Assembly: GCF_028877475.1 (NCBI RefSeq)
Contig: NZ_CP113527.1
Location: 3,403,501-3,467,500 of the forward strand
Source of the DNA: Lysinibacillus irui
GTDB taxonomy: Bacteria; Bacillota; Bacilli; Bacillales_A; Planococcaceae
Length of the DNA: 64,000 nucleotides
Direction: 5' to 3'
Made by a program: the position numbers and the translations under genes. The notes beneath the pieces are model-generated. The model searched no databases. It saw only the letters and a program-made list of their open reading frames with translations, and had not been told where the DNA came from. Below are positions 60,891 through 64,000 of this stretch, piece after piece (position 1 is the first letter of the stretch; each line of letters starts with the position of its first letter).

Positions 60891-62606
60891 TTAGTGAAAA
60901 TCTCTTCCATCATACACGGCTGTTACATACCCAGTGCGAATAACAAAGTCTCCAAAATGCTCGCCCTCTAAACGTTCCTTCGCAAAATGTAGAAGAATTG
61001 GGCGTAGCTCTGCTAAAATTTCCTCTTCGCCAATATTTTCACGATAGATTTTATTTAAGCGATTGCCTGTAAAGCTAGCACCTAGGTACATATTATATTT
61101 TCCTGGCCCTTTACCGATAAAGCCGATTTCCGCCATAGCTGCACGTGAGCAACCATTTGGACAACCAGACATACGAATGACGATCTCGGTTTCATTTAAG
61201 CCCGCTTCATCAATAATCTCATCGATTTTAGTAATTAGAGAGGGTAAATAGCGTTCTGCTTCAGCCATCGCTAAACCACATGTCGGTAAAGAAACACAGG
61301 CAATAGAATTGCGACGTAAAGCTGAATAATGGGCCCCATCCGTTAGCTTGTATTGTTCAATAATCGTATTTATTTTGTCCTTGTTCTGTGGTGTTACATT
61401 ACTAATCATTAAATTTTGGTTTGGTGTTAAACGAAAATCACCTGTGTGTACCTTAGCTATTTCTCGTAATCCAGTTAACAACTGATAATCCTCAAAATCT
61501 TTTAAACGACCATTTTGAATGAATAATGTATAATGCCAATTGTCATCAGACCCTTTAATCCAGCCAAATTCATCACCTGTACGCTCAAATGTATAGGGGC
61601 GAGCCGGCTGAATTTCCCAGCCTAGACGACGAGTTAATTCTTCTTGGAACCATTCAAGTCCTCTTGCATCAATCGTGTATTTAAAACGTGCATTTTTGCG
61701 AACAGAGCGATTTCCATAATCACGCTGGATCGTCAGTATTTTTTCTGCTGTTTCTAGCAATTTATCGGGTGTAATAAAGCCAATTACACGAGCAAGCTGT
61801 GGATAGGTATCATGATCACCATGTGTCATACCCATTCCTCCGCCAACAGCAATATTAAATCCGATAAGTTCGTTCTTTTCAACAATGGCAATAAGGCCGA
61901 TATCCTGTGAAAAAACATCTACATCATTACTTGGTGGAATGGCAATTCCAATTTTAAATTTACGTGGTAAATATTGAGCTCCGTAAATCGGTTCAATTTC
62001 TTCATCCTGACTATCTACTACCTTTTCTCCATCCAACCATAATTCATGGTATGCACGCGTTCGAGGTAATAAATGCTCACTTAATTTAGCTGACCAATTA
62101 TATACTTCCTCATGCAATGCAGATTGATTTGGATTCACATTACACATCACATTGCGGTTTACATCTCCACATGCTGCAAGAGAATCCAATAACACTTCAT
62201 TGATTTCCTGCATATATTTTTTCACATTCCATTTTAAAATGCCGTGTACTTGAAATGCTTGACGTGTTGTTAATTTTAAGGAACCATTCCCATACTTTCT
62301 TGCCATTTCATCCATAACAAGCCATTGAGCCGGTGTAGCTGCTCCTCCAGGTGTTCGTACACGAACCATAAATTGATAGGCTGGTTCTAGCTTTTGACGT
62401 TGACGCTCATTGCGAAGATCTCGATCATCCTGTAAGTAACTGCCATGGAATTTCATTAGACGATTATCATCCTCAGGAATACCAGAGCTTAATGGATCAT
62501 TCATCGATTGCTCAAGTGTTCCACGTAGGTAATTACTTTCGGTCTTAATACGTTCTACATCGCTTGGTTTCCCAGGCTGTGGAGGTAATACTATTTTTTC
62601 TGACAT
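60891..62606 (-). CDS. cysI: Sulfite reductase hemoprotein (beta) subunit CysI
   Basis: Reduces sulfite to sulfide with six electrons at a siroheme-[4Fe-4S] centre. The 571-residue protein has both nitrite/sulfite reductase repeats and the four cluster cysteines, CVSLPTC and MSGCPNGC, at about 435-490. The second group also holds the siroheme-iron cysteine. It lies 108 bp downstream of cysJ and receives electrons from that flavoprotein. Siroheme synthesis genes are not in the window. Confidence 0.95.
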   Translation of the reverse strand: MSEKIVLPPQPGKPSDVERIKTESNYLRGTLEQSMNDPLSSGIPEDDNRLMKFHGSYLQDDRDLRNERQRQKLEPAYQFMVRVRTPGGAATPAQWLVMDEMARKYGNGSLKLTTRQAFQVHGILKWNVKKYMQEINEVLLDSLAACGDVNRNVMCNVNPNQSALHEEVYNWSAKLSEHLLPRTRAYHELWLDGEKVVDSQDEEIEPIYGAQYLPRKFKIGIAIPPSNDVDVFSQDIGLIAIVEKNELIGFNIAVGGGMGMTHGDHDTYPQLARVIGFITPDKLLETAEKILTIQRDYGNRSVRKNARFKYTIDARGLEWFQEELTRRLGWEIQPARPYTFERTGDEFGWIKGSDDNWHYTLFIQNGRLKDFEDYQLLTGLREIAKVHTGDFRLTPNQNLMISNVTPQNKDKINTIIEQYKLTDGAHYSALRRNSIACVSLPTCGLAMAEAERYLPSLITKIDEIIDEAGLNETEIVIRMSGCPNGCSRAAMAEIGFIGKGPGKYNMYLGASFTGNRLNKIYRENIGEEEILAELRPILLHFAKERLEGEHFGDFVIRTGYVTAVYDGRDFH

Positions 62607-62714
62607 TCCTTATCGCTCCTTTAATCCATAACACTTCGGTGTTTTCTGACACACCTAAGACCCCGCTTGCTAGCAAAGGTTCACTATAGGTTTTTTAACA
62701 TGCACGAAATACTG

Positions 62715-64000
62715 TTAATAAACGTCCCGTTGGTAGCGTTTTTGCTGCTTTAATTCTTTCACAAAGGATTTTGCTTCTTCTGGTGTTTTCTGTCCTTGCT
62801 GCTCAATAATTTGATGAATGGTTGCATCGACATCAGCTGCCATTGATTTTTTATCCCCACATACATAAATGACTGCACCCTGCTCAAGCCATTCATAAAA
62901 ACTTGCTGCATGTTCTTGCAATTTATGTTGAACATATACTTTTTTCTCGGTATCCCGTGAGAAGGCAACATGCATTTGGCTTAATGTGCCAGAAGCAAGC
63001 CATCGTTGCCAATCCGTCTGGTAGAGGAAATCCGTGACAAAATGTTGATCACCAAAGATGAGCCAAGCTTTCCCCTCAATGCCTAACTCCTCTCGTTCTT
63101 CTAGAAAAGCACGATAAGGAGCAACACCTGTGCCCGCACCAATCATAATAATTGGTGTATCCTCATTTTCTGGTAATCTGAAGTTCGGGTTTTTATGAAC
63201 ATAAATTGGTAAAGTATCGCCGGGTTGAATGCGTTCTGATATACTACCAGAGCAAACACCAAGACGTTGTCTACCATTAGTCTCATAACTTACCTTACTA
63301 ATCGTTAAATGAACCTCTTCACTATTGGCCTTTTGGCTACTAGCTATGGAATAAAGTCGTGCTGGAATTTTACGGAGCATCTCGACAAATTGCTGAGCAC
63401 TCCAAGTAAAAGGTGCAAAATCCTCTACTACATCAAGTAAGTCTCTTCCCTCTGCATAGTCCTTCCAAGCATTAGGCTCTTCCAATAGCTTTAAAAACTC
63501 AGGATGTTTTGTATAGGCACTAACTTTTTCAAGTAACGGCTTAGATAACACGGTAATTTCTAACTTTTTCTGTAGAGCCTGCTTGATAGTGATTGCTTCA
63601 TCCAAAACCGTCACCTCGGTTTCTGGATTAAACTCCAGTGCAGTCAATAATGCACTAACTAACTGTTCATCATTCTCCGGTTGAATCCCAATACTATCTC
63701 CAGGTTCAAAATGAAAATTAGCGCCCTCAATAGATAATTCAAGATGACGTGTTTCTTTATTAGAGCCGCGACCATTTAAATTAATATTTTCTAACACTTC
63801 AGCGTAAAATGGATTTTTTCTTGAATATGTAGAATCTCCTAGACCTTGGTTTTCATTGGTTTGTGTTGCTGTTACTGCTGTCGTCTGTTGCAGAAATTCC
63901 TTTTCTACGGCTAAGAACCATTGTGCAGCTGCGTCATCATAATCCACATCACAATCAGTTCGAGGAACAATTCTTTTTGCGCCTAATTTAGCAAATTGTT
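62715..64000 (-). CDS. cysJ: Sulfite reductase flavoprotein (alpha) subunit CysJ, 5' end beyond window
   Basis: NADPH-dependent flavoprotein that feeds electrons to CysI. The frame stays open to the right edge without a start codon of its own; the edge segment encodes KLGAKRIVPRTDCDVD, the end of the flavodoxin-like FMN domain, so the gene is cut. The visible part contains the connecting/FAD domain (ARLYSIASS, GVCSGSIS) and the NADPH domain (MIGAGTGVAPYRAFLEER, YVCGDKKSMA), ending with RYQRDVY, typical of CysJ. Confidence 0.95.
   Translation of the reverse strand, partial: QFAKLGAKRIVPRTDCDVDYDDAAAQWFLAVEKEFLQQTTAVTATQTNENQGLGDSTYSRKNPFYAEVLENINLNGRGSNKETRHLELSIEGANFHFEPGDSIGIQPENDEQLVSALLTALEFNPETEVTVLDEAITIKQALQKKLEITVLSKPLLEKVSAYTKHPEFLKLLEEPNAWKDYAEGRDLLDVVEDFAPFTWSAQQFVEMLRKIPARLYSIASSQKANSEEVHLTISKVSYETNGRQRLGVCSGSISERIQPGDTLPIYVHKNPNFRLPENEDTPIIMIGAGTGVAPYRAFLEEREELGIEGKAWLIFGDQHFVTDFLYQTDWQRWLASGTLSQMHVAFSRDTEKKVYVQHKLQEHAASFYEWLEQGAVIYVCGDKKSMAADVDATIHQIIEQQGQKTPEEAKSFVKELKQQKRYQRDVY

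Overview
The window is an AT-rich Firmicutes chromosome segment. The rRNA sequences, a tRNA array in almost the order of Bacillus subtilis trnB, and the gene content (nifS/nadBCA, roc genes, yugI, yugE, pbpD, yufK, mrpA-G, cysH-cysP-sat-cysC) point to the Bacillaceae/Planococcaceae. Lysinibacillus is my best guess, from recalled gene content rather than a search. I see no insertion sequence, prophage or CRISPR array.

Layout. 1-1760: tRNA genes and a 5S rRNA on the minus strand, with their own promoter and no 16S or 23S. 1939-6672: NAD biosynthesis, nifS divergent from nadB-nadC-nadA. 6777-7302: a VOC-fold protein. 7306-14421: a complete rrn operon on the minus strand (16S-23S-5S plus 20 tRNAs); its 5S-to-tRNA-Ile part matches the first cluster, so the nad locus lies between direct repeats of at least 1.68 kb. 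14500-18159: an EamA transporter, an mgtC-like gene with a CDF transporter, and an unknown protein. 18518-30234: an iron alcohol dehydrogenase, a BTAD/SARP-type response regulator, a 1017-residue double-kinase sensor, a 1914-residue SLH surface protein and an unannotated 57-residue membrane protein.

30262-36022: arginine/ornithine catabolism (glutamate dehydrogenase, rocD, rocA and a divergent RocR-like regulator with a degenerate ATPase). 36066-46948: yugI, an ECF sigma factor with a membrane partner, an NSS-family symporter, yugE, a patB-like lyase, a CorA-like membrane protein, ppiB, pbpD and a yufK-like gene. 47104-52859: the seven-gene Mrp Na+/H+ antiporter operon. 52906-64000: sulfate assimilation. 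cysH-cysP-sat-cysC runs leftward, a sulfate ABC importer runs rightward from the same intergenic region, and cysI-cysJ (cut by the window edge) runs leftward.

The most interesting signal is a set of 11-bp-period direct repeats (TGAAC-N6-TGAAC) upstream of the double kinase, the SLH protein and an unknown gene, with a degenerate inverted copy before the small membrane protein. In front of the kinase and the SLH gene, the promoter-proximal half site is exactly 7 bp from a -10-like hexamer. That geometry is what SARP-type regulators use, so a surface-linked two-component regulon is likely. Other points to follow are terminator-bearing leaders before both divergent sulfur operons, a paired-arm element between rocA and rocD, and the degenerate RocR-like activator facing a sigma-A-like -10.
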